A stretch of 12,432 nucleotides of DNA from CAZAQS01 sp964486825. Lineage in GTDB: Bacteria; Chloroflexota; Anaerolineae; Anaerolineales; UBA4823. The stretch lies in NCBI GenBank assembly GCA_964486825.1, contig CAZAQS010000130.1, forward strand, positions 1 through 12,432, written 5' to 3'. The translations under genes were made by a program, and so were the position numbers. Each line of letters begins with the position of its first letter. Within the stretch, counting starts at the first letter, position 1. The notes below the pieces were generated by a model that had not been told where the DNA came from, ran no database searches, and was given only the letters and a program-made list of their open reading frames with translations. Shown piece after piece: positions 1 through 6,693 of this stretch.

Positions 1-72
1 GGCGATCCTTTCGTAATTCCGGGGGACAGTGACTTTTCGTACACCGCTTTCAATTGTCGTATTCGTATCCAT
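1..72 (-). CDS. sdhD: Probable succinate dehydrogenase membrane anchor subunit, N-terminal 24 codons (cut by window edge)
   Basis: An ATG at 72 opens a frame that runs off the left edge. It encodes a short polar N-terminus beginning MDTNTTIESG and continuing RKVTVPRNYERIA. The identity comes from position: it follows sdhC by 7 bases, on the same strand, where the second membrane anchor of complex II is normally encoded. A GGAGG lies 11 bases upstream, inside the last codons of sdhC, so the two genes are probably translated together. A hydrophilic, cytoplasmic N-terminus fits SdhD. No membrane segment or haem/quinone residue is visible in this fragment, so the product name is an inference. The gene could also be another sdh subunit or an unrelated small protein. 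Confidence 0.55.
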   Translation of the reverse strand, partial: MDTNTTIESGVRKVTVPRNYERIA

Positions 73-79
73 GAGAAGA

Positions 80-496
80 CTAGCCTCCGAACATGCCAAA
101 GTTGTGGATAAGGATATTACGGACCATGATGAATACAAGCGGCAGCCATAGAATCACCGTAAAAACTAGTGTGAGGACTGCTATCTTTCGCTGCCTTTCA
201 ATCGTCCAGAGTTGAGGGAACCAATCGAAAATTGCAATCCGTATCCCATTTGCGCCATGGTAAAGAACGGCAAAAACCAGACCTATCTCGGCTATCCCGA
301 AGAGTGTGGTCCTGTAAATAGCGATCGCATGCTCATAGAGGGATGGGTAGAAGTAAACAGTGGCAGTGTCGAGGATATGAACGATTAGGAACAGCAACAC
401 GCCCAGGCCTGTCACCCGGTGGAGCATAAAGCTCAACTGTCCCTCTCGCCCTCGGTAGCGGACATACCCTTCCATGGTTGTTTTTAATGAAGACAT
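80..496 (-). CDS. sdhC: Succinate dehydrogenase cytochrome b556 subunit
   Basis: This 138-residue integral membrane protein is the SdhC anchor of complex II, which passes electrons from succinate to quinone. Three hydrophobic segments are visible at about 29-48, 66-88 and 105-126. The family signature is present: a Ser-x-x-x-x-His-Arg-x-Thr-Gly stretch at residues 22-30, just before helix 1 and close to the quinone site in characterised enzymes. A YHGANGIR motif at 79-86 supplies His80, the expected haem b ligand. Length is typical for the family. The ATG start has an AGGAGG six bases upstream (503-508), which fixes it. It is co-oriented with icd upstream and a probable sdhD downstream. I recognise no promoter in the 135 bases between icd and sdhC, so the two may be co-transcribed. 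Confidence 0.9.
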   Translation of the reverse strand: MSSLKTTMEGYVRYRGREGQLSFMLHRVTGLGVLLFLIVHILDTATVYFYPSLYEHAIAIYRTTLFGIAEIGLVFAVLYHGANGIRIAIFDWFPQLWTIERQRKIAVLTLVFTVILWLPLVFIMVRNILIHNFGMFGG

Positions 497-631
497 GCTC
501 AGCCTCCTTTACATCATGTATTTACCCAATCGTCGAGAGAGGTTTTGGAAGATAATCAGCGACCTTTACCCCCTATTTAGTTCTACCATTCGTTTCCCTT
601 TTTTCTGTGGCAGTTCTCTCTCCTGTTACGT

Positions 632-1936
632 TTACGCATCCATGTAATGAATGATGGCATCTCCGAATTCGGAGGTTTTAAGCAGCTTTGCTCCATCCAT
701 TAAACGGTGGAAGTCATAAGTCACTTTTTTTGCCCCGATGGCCCCTTCCATACCTTTAATTATCAAAGCAGCGGCTTCATACCAGCAAATGTAATTGAGC
801 ATCATTTCTGCGGACAGGATAACGGAGCCTGGGTTGACCATATCCTTATCGGCATATTTTGGTGCGGTGCCGTGCGTGGCTTCAAAGATAGCGTGTCCGG
901 TGGTGTAATTGATATTCCCACCGGGCGCTATTCCGATTCCACCAACCTGGGCAGCCAGAGCGTCGGATAGATAATCGCCATTCAAATTCATCGTCGCGAG
1001 GATATCGAATTCGCGCGCCCGCGTGATGGTTTGCTGGAATACGATGTCCGCGATCACGTCTTTGATCAGGACTTTGCCATCTTTGAGAGCTGCATCCTGT
1101 TCTGCATTTGCAGACTCTTCGCCTTTATCTTCTTTCGTTCTCTCCCATTGCATCCAGGTGTAAACCTGGTCCTTGAACTCGCTCTCAGCCAGCTCGTAGC
1201 CCCAAACTCGGAATGATCCTTCGGTGTACTTCATGATATTGCCTTTGTGCACCAGGGTAACGCTGTGCCTATGGTTATCGATAGCATAGCGAATTGCAGC
1301 TCTTACCAGCCGTTCTGTGCCCTCTTTAGAAACAGGCTTCAATGCAAAGGCAGCCGAATCTGGGAAGCGGATTTTTTTGAATTCGTCCGGGAATTGATCC
1401 CGTAGCAAGTGCTTGAAACGCCGATTCCCCTCCGAAGGGTATTCGAACTCGATTCCAGTATAGATATCTTCAGTGTTTTCCCGGAACACAACCATATCCA
1501 CACGTTCTGGGCGTTTCACAGGGGATGGCACGCCTTTGAAGTATCGGATAGGCCGTACGCAGGCATACAGATCAAGTTCTTTCCGCAACGCTACGTTGAG
1601 GGAACGGATTCCTCCGCCAATGGGCGTAGTGAGCGGGCCTTTTATCCCAACCAGGAATTCACAGAATGCATCGATCGTCTCTTGGGGGAGCCAGCTGCCA
1701 AATTTTTCAAAGGACTTCTCCCCTGCGTAAACCTCCATCCAGTGAATCTTGCGTTTACCAGAATAGGCTTTTTCAACAGCTGCGTCAATTACACGGACGG
1801 AAGCCCTCCAGATATCCCGGCCGGTTCCATCCCCTTCAACAAAGGGTATGATGGGATTATCGGGTACCTCTTTCTCACCGTTCTTAATCCGGATAACTTC
1901 TCCGCTTTCAGGCGCTTGAATACCCTGATTAGCCAT
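632..1936 (-). CDS. icd: NADP-dependent isocitrate dehydrogenase (type I)
   Basis: The 434-residue cytosolic enzyme oxidises isocitrate to 2-oxoglutarate and CO2 in the TCA cycle. The phosphorylation/substrate loop GGGIRSLNVALR (107-118) contains Ser112, equivalent to E. coli Ser113. Substrate residues Arg118, Arg128, Arg152 and Tyr159 (in FRENTEDIYTG) are present, as are Lys231 and the metal ligands Asp320 and Asp324 in NLNGDYLSD. The cofactor pocket has Lys360-Tyr361, Val367, Tyr407 and Arg411, the NADP set known from E. coli (Lys344, Tyr345, Val351, Tyr391, Arg395). An acidic insert at about 262-288 and the NINYTTGHAIF segment resemble the Bacillus enzyme more than the E. coli one. The ATG has a GGGAGG about 12 bases upstream, which is a long spacer. 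The next gene downstream is sdhC. I see no kinase/phosphatase gene (aceK) here. Confidence 0.96.
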   Translation of the reverse strand: MANQGIQAPESGEVIRIKNGEKEVPDNPIIPFVEGDGTGRDIWRASVRVIDAAVEKAYSGKRKIHWMEVYAGEKSFEKFGSWLPQETIDAFCEFLVGIKGPLTTPIGGGIRSLNVALRKELDLYACVRPIRYFKGVPSPVKRPERVDMVVFRENTEDIYTGIEFEYPSEGNRRFKHLLRDQFPDEFKKIRFPDSAAFALKPVSKEGTERLVRAAIRYAIDNHRHSVTLVHKGNIMKYTEGSFRVWGYELAESEFKDQVYTWMQWERTKEDKGEESANAEQDAALKDGKVLIKDVIADIVFQQTITRAREFDILATMNLNGDYLSDALAAQVGGIGIAPGGNINYTTGHAIFEATHGTAPKYADKDMVNPGSVILSAEMMLNYICWYEAAALIIKGMEGAIGAKKVTYDFHRLMDGAKLLKTSEFGDAIIHYMDA

Positions 1937-2064
1937 TTGCTTTCATTTCCTCCCAGTTTGACTTTTCCGCTGGCTGCCTATACATAAGGAGCAATGATAG
2001 AAGGATCATGGTCCAGCTTATCCCAAAAATATGACGAATTTCAAAAGAAACACCGCTATTGAGG

Positions 2065-2090
2065 AACCGGCACCTTTGACTGTGCCAGTT
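2065..2090 (-). terminator. Hairpin between the S9 peptidase gene and icd
   Basis: On the minus strand AACTGGCAC, an 8-base loop and GTGCCGGTT form a 9-bp stem with one T-G wobble. It lies 40 bases past the S9 peptidase stop. A T-rich stretch follows only after about 13 bases, so it is not a textbook intrinsic terminator. It also sits at the expected transcript start from the TATAAT at 2094-2099, so it could instead cap the icd 5' leader. Terminator and 5' stabilising hairpin are both open. Confidence 0.35.
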
Positions 2091-2093
2091 TGA

Positions 2094-2102
2094 ATTATAG
2101 CA
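2094..2102 (-). promoter_or_regulatory. Candidate extended -10 promoter for icd
   Basis: The minus strand reads TGCTATAAT, an exact match to the extended -10 pattern TGnTATAAT of sigma-70-type promoters. A TTGTCA lies 21 bases further upstream, too far for an ordinary -35, but extended -10 promoters need a -35 less. Transcription would start near 2087, giving an icd leader of about 150 bases. The motif sits in the 193-base gap between the S9 gene and icd, where an icd promoter is expected. It is a sequence match only. Confidence 0.4.
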
Positions 2103-2129
2103 TAAGCGGTTTTGTCAGAATGACAATCC

Positions 2130-4022
2130 CTATGCAAAGACCACATGCTGCTTCAAGAAATTATCGACCGCTTTATAAAAGGCTTCGATGGTCTCAGATT
2201 TTCGAAAACCATGTCCTTCACCTGGATAAAGGTGGTATTCATAAGGCACACCACGGCGTTGCAGCGAGGCAACAACCCGGTCTGATTGGCTGCGAGGTAC
2301 GACCGTATCTATCTCTCCCTGGAAGATGGCGATGGGATCGCTGATCCTGTCACAGAAAAATTCAGGTGACCTCTCGCGGTACAGATCTGCAGCTTTGGGG
2401 AGCGGGCCGAGTAGCATATCGGAATAATGTGCTTCAAATTTATGCGTATCTGCTACCAGGGTAAATTGATTGGAGACTCCATACATGCATATGCCCGCCT
2501 TGAAGAAGCCTGGGAAGTCTTCCATGGCTTTCAATACGGTGAATCCTCCTGCACTCCCGCCCATGACGACGATGCGGTTCTCATCTACTTGACCTTGTTC
2601 GACCAGGTACTTTGCTCCGCTGATAGAGTCTTCTACATCCAGGACACCCCAATTCCCGCGCAGCGCGTCGCGGTACTGCCTGCCATAACCGGTGCTGCCG
2701 CGGTAGTTGACTTGTAGCACGGCATAACCACGTGAAGTGAAGAATTGGGTGCGAGGGAGGAAGGAGGCCCGGATTTGGCTGGTTGGACCTCCGTGGACAT
2801 CTACGATCAAAGGCGGCGATCCTTCTCCCTTAAAAGATGGGTTTTGCGGAGTGTAAAACAGCCCGTGAACCGTGCTACCATCCATTCCAGTCCATGAGAT
2901 AGCATTAACGGAAGAGTAAGCCTCTGTATCGACTTCTTCCGATGTGGCCCTTGCTACCACCTCTACCTTCCCATCTTTATTTGCTAAAATCAACCGGCTG
3001 GGTACGCTACCACCGGAGGCGAGCAGCGCCAGGCGTCCCTGTGATGAAACAGCTATCTGTTCCAGGGATGTGTAACCTGGCTCTAACGGGATCATTTCGG
3101 TGCGAGCCGTATCGATCCGGTACTCCCATAAGCTGTTGAAACCCTCTTTATTACGGATAAAATAAATGCTCCTTGAATCGTGACTGAAGGCGTACGTGCG
3201 TAGACCCTGGATCCAGGCTGGGAGGCCGTGTTCGGCTGGCTCTTGGGTAATCTGCTGGTGTTCTCCCCTTTCCAGGTTATAGAGGTATAGTTGCCACCAG
3301 CCCGTTTCATCGGAAATATAGGCCAGCCATTTTCCATCGGGTGAGTATTCCGGCTGAAAGATGGAAATGCTATCATTACCGGCAAGTGTAGTGATGTCCG
3401 TAAGGTAGGGTAGTGAATTGGAAGGGAATTCAATTCTAGCCTGGCGCAGAAATGTGCCATCCCACGGCATATTCGGGAAGTTCCAGGTTATCCATGCAAC
3501 TCGGTCTCCCTGCGGGTGCCAACGAGGTTGCATATAGAAGTCATCCCCTGAAACAAGTATCTGAGGCCAGAACTTGCCCAGGCTATCAACGATAGAGAGG
3601 CGGTCGATCCCTTCATAGGTATGCACGAAGAGCAGCCAACCTCCATCAGGAGAGAGGGTAGGAGCGGCGGATGATCCAAAAGCAGGGGTGATTGGGCGGG
3701 CCGCGCCGGTAGGAGTAGGTTGGCGATAGATTCGTCCGGATTCGGCTTCAATAAAATACACATTCCCGTGACCGGAGGTAAAATCCCCGCCCCCATAACC
3801 GACTTTCGCTCGAACAGAAAGATCGCTGTTCAAGTCCCTGGGAGCCTGTCCATCTGGAGGTCTAACGACCAAAACCCCTCGGTCAGAGCGACCCTCTCTC
3901 CAAACCAGGCTTCCGTCACTGTCCCAATGTAGATCAGTCAAGGTAATCCCTCGACCCAGGCTTGCAGGAGATATGGGACTATCCCACAGTCCAAATTGCC
4001 GGATTGTTTTGGATATGCTCAT
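2130..4022 (-). CDS. S9-family serine peptidase (acylaminoacyl-peptidase / prolyl oligopeptidase type)
   Basis: This 630-residue soluble protein has the two-part layout of S9 peptidases. Residues 1 to about 370 form a beta-propeller with repeated blades of the form SPDGxWLxF/Y (123-132, 227-236). Residues from about 375 form an alpha/beta-hydrolase domain. The catalytic triad is Ser490 in GGSAGG, Asp572 in GEIDTVVP and His604 in GEGHGF. HGGP at 410-413 supplies the oxyanion loop. No signal peptide is seen, so it probably acts in the cytoplasm on short peptides or N-blocked peptides. Length fits the S9C group; exact specificity cannot be read. The start ATG overlaps the rnhB stop (ATGA), and a strong AAGGAGG lies four bases upstream within rnhB, so translation is probably coupled. 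It is the last gene of the 6345-2130 cluster. Confidence 0.93.
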   Translation of the reverse strand: MSISKTIRQFGLWDSPISPASLGRGITLTDLHWDSDGSLVWREGRSDRGVLVVRPPDGQAPRDLNSDLSVRAKVGYGGGDFTSGHGNVYFIEAESGRIYRQPTPTGAARPITPAFGSSAAPTLSPDGGWLLFVHTYEGIDRLSIVDSLGKFWPQILVSGDDFYMQPRWHPQGDRVAWITWNFPNMPWDGTFLRQARIEFPSNSLPYLTDITTLAGNDSISIFQPEYSPDGKWLAYISDETGWWQLYLYNLERGEHQQITQEPAEHGLPAWIQGLRTYAFSHDSRSIYFIRNKEGFNSLWEYRIDTARTEMIPLEPGYTSLEQIAVSSQGRLALLASGGSVPSRLILANKDGKVEVVARATSEEVDTEAYSSVNAISWTGMDGSTVHGLFYTPQNPSFKGEGSPPLIVDVHGGPTSQIRASFLPRTQFFTSRGYAVLQVNYRGSTGYGRQYRDALRGNWGVLDVEDSISGAKYLVEQGQVDENRIVVMGGSAGGFTVLKAMEDFPGFFKAGICMYGVSNQFTLVADTHKFEAHYSDMLLGPLPKAADLYRERSPEFFCDRISDPIAIFQGEIDTVVPRSQSDRVVASLQRRGVPYEYHLYPGEGHGFRKSETIEAFYKAVDNFLKQHVVFA

Positions 4023-4720
4023 ACTTCCTCCTTGTTGGAATGGGTGATCTTATCTTCGCCAGGATTATCTTCTGGCTCCCGCCGGATCGGTGAGAAGCTA
4101 TATCGATGGATCGGGCATGGCCCAAGCCTATCTAAAGCCGTCAAGTGTTCACGGGTAGCGTATCCCTTGTGCTTTGCGAACCCATATCCGGGGTAGCATG
4201 CTTCCATCTCGCGCATCAATGCGTCCCGAGCGGTTTTGGCTAAGATGGAGGCTGCTGCTATGCTCAAGCAGCGCGCATCTCCCTTTATGATTGGGGTTTG
4301 GGGGATTATGACATCTGGGAGTTGAATGTAATCCAGGAGCAGGTGTTGGGGTTGGATTGGCATTGATGTTAGCGCTCGCTGCACTGCCAACAGGGTAGCC
4401 GGAATGATCCCCAGGGTATCGATCTCGCCTGATGAGGCGAAGCCAGTTCCAAAGGATAGGGCTTCTCTCATGAGGATATCTGCCCAGTACTCCCGATCTG
4501 CCGGCCGCATTTGCTTGGAATCTCGCACCCCATGGTACTTCTGGCATAGGAATGGGTCGTCAGGCAGGATGATGGCCGCGGCTGAAACAGGACCAGCCAG
4601 TGGTCCTCTGCCTGCCTCATCTATCCCGGCAATTAATTTAGTTCCCACTCCCCAAATGGACAGCTCGAAATCGAGAGTCGGTTCTGGAGGAATGAGGGCT
4701 AGATCGAACTTAGGTGTCAT
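4019..4720 (-). CDS. rnhB: Ribonuclease HII
   Basis: This 233-residue cytoplasmic endonuclease cuts RNA of RNA-DNA hybrids and excises misincorporated ribonucleotides. The four acidic catalytic residues are Asp34 and Glu35 in GIDEAGRGPLAGP, Asp130 in LLLDYIQL and Asp148 in KGDARCLSIAAASILAK. The GRG ribonucleotide-sensing motif is at 37-39 (second Gly of DEAGRG onward). The C-terminal half has the usual YPGYGFAKHKGY (176-187) and HRYSFSPI segments, followed by a 20-residue polar tail. About 29 residues precede the catalytic core, slightly longer than usual. The ATG at 4720 has only a weak ribosome site (GGGA), and the gene overlaps the upstream glycosyltransferase by 11 bases, so re-initiation is likely. 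The S9 peptidase gene follows with an ATGA overlap. Confidence 0.95.
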   Translation of the reverse strand: MTPKFDLALIPPEPTLDFELSIWGVGTKLIAGIDEAGRGPLAGPVSAAAIILPDDPFLCQKYHGVRDSKQMRPADREYWADILMREALSFGTGFASSGEIDTLGIIPATLLAVQRALTSMPIQPQHLLLDYIQLPDVIIPQTPIIKGDARCLSIAAASILAKTARDALMREMEACYPGYGFAKHKGYATREHLTALDRLGPCPIHRYSFSPIRREPEDNPGEDKITHSNKEEV

Positions 4721-5456
4721 ATTTCCCGCGTAATGCGTTCATCCGAATGGTGAGCAAATCAAACCCCATTTGGAATGAATCTTTTATCACCCGAATCTTG
4801 CTCTCAGGATTGAAGTACCAGGATATAGGGATTTCCAATATCCTGTACCCAAGCTTGCGGGCAATATACAATATCTCCACATCAAATGACCAACCGGGTA
4901 AAGTTTGCCTCCTGAACAAATCTTCAGCAATTCTCGCCGGGAAGCATTTGAACCCACATTGGGTATCGTGTAATCCTGGCAAGGCCATGATGCGGATCAA
5001 GGTGTTAAAGCCACGTCCGATGAAGTGGCGGTAATGTGGTTCGCAGTAGCGGACTGCACCGGGGGCTTCTCGTGAAGCGATTGCGATATCATACCCGTCC
5101 AAAACGGGTGGTAAAAAGCGATTGATTTCCGTAACCGGCATAGAGAAATCCGCATCACACATAAAACGATATTCCCCCTGAGCCTCCAGCATGCCTCTCT
5201 TCACCGCCAGACCTTTACCTCGCTCGAAACTACGTATAACACGTAATTGAGGGTGTGTGCTTGCATACCCTGAGGCAACCTCATACGTCCTGTCCTGGCT
5301 ACCGTTCTCGACAACGATTACCTCGGATTGGTAGACTTGAGATTCGAGAAAAGCAAACAGCAGCTCGAAAGTTTGGGGAAGACGATGCTCTTCGTTGTAA
5401 GCCGGGATGATTATAGATAGAAAAGGTGCGGCCAAAAAGTTACCTTCGTTCTTCAA
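4710..5456 (-). CDS. GT2 glycosyltransferase, dolichyl-phosphate beta-glucosyltransferase-like
   Basis: The 248-residue GT-A fold enzyme resembles Alg5 and bacterial polyprenyl-phosphate sugar synthases. Visible motifs are PAYNEE (18-23), the nucleotide-side ENGSQD (50-55), ERGKGLAVKRGML (78-90), the metal-binding DADFSMP (101-107), DTQCGFK (164-170) and WSFDVE (189-194). By family it would move a sugar from a nucleotide donor to a lipid phosphate at the inner face of the membrane. There is no transmembrane segment, unlike DPM1-type fusions. The start is uncertain: the reading frame has a stop at 5463-5465 and no ATG near the N-terminus. TTG at 5456 has almost no ribosome site. TTG at 5435 has GAAGG seven bases upstream and would give a 241-residue protein beginning just before the GT core. 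The gene overlaps rnhB by 11 bases. Confidence 0.88.
   Translation of the reverse strand: MKNEGNFLAAPFLSIIIPAYNEEHRLPQTFELLFAFLESQVYQSEVIVVENGSQDRTYEVASGYASTHPQLRVIRSFERGKGLAVKRGMLEAQGEYRFMCDADFSMPVTEINRFLPPVLDGYDIAIASREAPGAVRYCEPHYRHFIGRGFNTLIRIMALPGLHDTQCGFKCFPARIAEDLFRRQTLPGWSFDVEILYIARKLGYRILEIPISWYFNPESKIRVIKDSFQMGFDLLTIRMNALRGKYDT
5443..5447 (-). promoter_or_regulatory. Possible ribosome binding site for an alternative GT2 start at 5435
   Basis: GAAGG stands seven bases before a TTG at 5435, in frame with the glycosyltransferase. The TTG at 5456, which gives the longest frame, lacks a comparable site. Starting at 5435 the protein would begin MAAPFLSIIIPAYNEE, the usual N-terminal distance for this family. 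Confidence 0.35.
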
Positions 5457-5517
5457 AGATGGCTACCAGAAATGGCGCCTGCCTTTGCCTATAGTCTGGC
5501 CTCCCTATTTTACCGCC

Positions 5518-6345
5518 TTATGTGTTGAGCAATATGATAATTAAAAATGTGATCAAGAGGAAAATATTGGTTACCGCTATGACGCCAAGAAAAACCCATT
5601 GCCTGGTGCTAAAATGCAGCTTGTTGGAAATTGAATTGATATTTTTCGTAACCGCAGGCTCGATAGCCAGGACAGGTTTCAAGGCTTGCAATTCCAGGTG
5701 CGTTATTCCCGGTTGGCTTGCGTCTTCTTCACCCTCTTGGTGAGCTGTGGGAGGCGTGGTAATCAGGTTAAGGATTTCCTGAACCTCATCTAGGGATAAC
5801 TGGGGAGTTTCTATCGATACCCGTGACAAGAACCTTTCGAGTCCGTCCATCATGATAATCCGAACCGTAGGGCGCACGGAATCTACATGTGTCCCAGGAT
5901 TAAGGAGAACCAGTACAGGGTGAATGGGTGGTAACCTGTCAAGGCAAGCAGCTAAAAAGTCTTCAAGGAAACTAGACAGGTCTGTGGTTTCTTTGATCAG
6001 GTTGGGCTGAACCGGCTCGAACTGGCGATTTCGCCCTTTCATCTCCGACCAGACGTTATCTTTAGCCCGATAGATGCCCTTTTGGGCATTAACGTTGAGC
6101 AAGTAAATTCCTGGAGGGCCGACCAGGATGAAGGGGAAAAGTTTATCCAGCCCTTCGAAAGAGGCATTCTTTATCAGAAAGAACTTATTGCTGAGAGCCC
6201 TTTCCATCTGGCCGATCAGCACCTGCTCCGCTTTACCTGTTTTCTTAAAGAAGGGCGCCTCTTGCAAAACGTTGTCGAAGCGGTTGGACAGGCCTTCTAG
6301 AGGGCTGCTTTTGATCGGAATTGGACTGCAATCCACAACTTTCAT
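5518..6345 (-). CDS. Tail-anchored protein resembling a degenerate NERD domain
   Basis: I do not firmly recognise this 275-residue protein. Residues about 40-180 follow the pattern of the nuclease-related domain (NERD): a helix (38-52), strands FPFILVGPPGIYLLNVN (70-86), a polar turn ending NVWSEM (97-102), NLIKETTDLSSFLED (115-129), then strands HPVLVLLNP (142-150) and VRIIMMDGLERFL (161-173). The catalytic Glu-x-Lys that NERD proteins usually carry after the GIY strand reads Asn-Val-Asn (84-86), so nuclease activity is doubtful. A polar, probably disordered linker (about 197-245) leads to one hydrophobic helix at 250-273 ending two residues before the C-terminus, so the protein is likely tail-anchored with its domain in the cytoplasm. 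The ATG has GGAGG seven bases upstream. It leads the cluster with the GT2, rnhB and S9 genes. The family call is inference. Confidence 0.72.
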   Translation of the reverse strand: MKVVDCSPIPIKSSPLEGLSNRFDNVLQEAPFFKKTGKAEQVLIGQMERALSNKFFLIKNASFEGLDKLFPFILVGPPGIYLLNVNAQKGIYRAKDNVWSEMKGRNRQFEPVQPNLIKETTDLSSFLEDFLAACLDRLPPIHPVLVLLNPGTHVDSVRPTVRIIMMDGLERFLSRVSIETPQLSLDEVQEILNLITTPPTAHQEGEEDASQPGITHLELQALKPVLAIEPAVTKNINSISNKLHFSTRQWVFLGVIAVTNIFLLITFLIIILLNT

Positions 6346-6374
6346 GTTATTTCCTCCAACTTAACAGAGGTAGA

Positions 6375-6641
6375 TTATTTATTATCGTTGTTCTTATCCT
6401 TTGGAGCCAGATATCTATCCAATAAGCTGATACTTGCCTTTATCAGATCCTACCGGTTCTCAGCGTGCAATCTACCAGGATGCAATTGTTGGGCCAGGAC
6501 GGTATATCTTTCTTACCCAATCCCAATCGGCCAACAAAACGTACACTGCTCCCGGATCAACTTTTTTCGGGCAAGGTTGTTGAGATACGGGTGCCTGATC
6601 AGCTCAAATGCTATATCTAAATGGTAGAAAGGGGTTGTCAC
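6375..6641 (-). pseudogene. Decayed gene remnant, possibly zinc-dependent phospholipase C-like
   Basis: One frame of 88 codons reads through this gap with two internal stops (TAA at 6513-6515, TAG at 6450-6452). Its N-terminal part (from a GTG at 6641) begins VTTPFYHLDIAFELIRHPYL and continues with a charged ARKKLIREQ. Its C-terminal part, in the same frame, reads DLIKASISLLDRYLAPKDK and ends at TAA 6375-6377. Both parts look like real protein. The middle looks coding in another frame, containing LADWDWVRKIYRPG, which suggests frame shifts or deletion as well as stops. The TPFYHLDIA opening recalls the N-terminus of PF00882-type proteins (zinc-dependent phospholipase C), which are usually 200 residues or more. 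That family call is from memory and weak. This explains most of the 348-base stretch 6346-6693, which has no intact gene. Confidence 0.45.
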
Positions 6642-6648
6642 GAGAAAA

Positions 6649-6657
6649 ATTATACCA
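6649..6657 (-). promoter_or_regulatory. Candidate extended -10 promoter upstream of the 6345-2130 cluster
   Basis: The minus strand reads TGGTATAAT, an exact TGnTATAAT match, with no clear -35. Transcription would start near 6642, at the GTG of the decayed gene, and could run on about 300 bases into the tail-anchored protein gene. It may be the old promoter of the decayed gene, now serving the cluster behind it. It is a pattern match only. Confidence 0.35.
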
Positions 6658-6660
6658 GCC

Positions 6661-6689
6661 GGACCTGGCGTAAAAGGGTGATCAGGTCC
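6661..6689 (-). terminator. Hairpin just after the FGGY kinase gene
   Basis: GGACCTG (6661-6667) and CAGGTCC (6683-6689) are a perfect 7-bp inverted repeat with a 15-base loop, starting five bases past the kinase stop codon. On the minus strand a run of five T follows after about 12 bases. The place is right for the end of the fadR-to-kinase cluster, but the distance to the T run makes it a weak intrinsic terminator. An operator is the other reading. Confidence 0.4.
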
Positions 6690-6693
6690 AAGC

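Noticed and set aside
497..631. Possible promoter between icd and sdhC
   Set aside because: I found no convincing -10/-35 pair or extended -10 motif; co-transcription with icd is equally likely.
1081..1190. Acidic insert in isocitrate dehydrogenase relative to E. coli
   Set aside because: The Bacillus-type enzyme has a similar insert in the same place, so this is a normal variant of the family.
707..1987. Several long plus-strand reading frames opposite icd
   Set aside because: They are antisense to a well-conserved gene and show no recognisable protein or ribosome site.
6388..6627. Plus-strand reading frame of 79 codons in the 6346-6693 gap
   Set aside because: The opposite strand gives far more protein-like sequence (the decayed gene), and this frame has no ribosome site or known motif.
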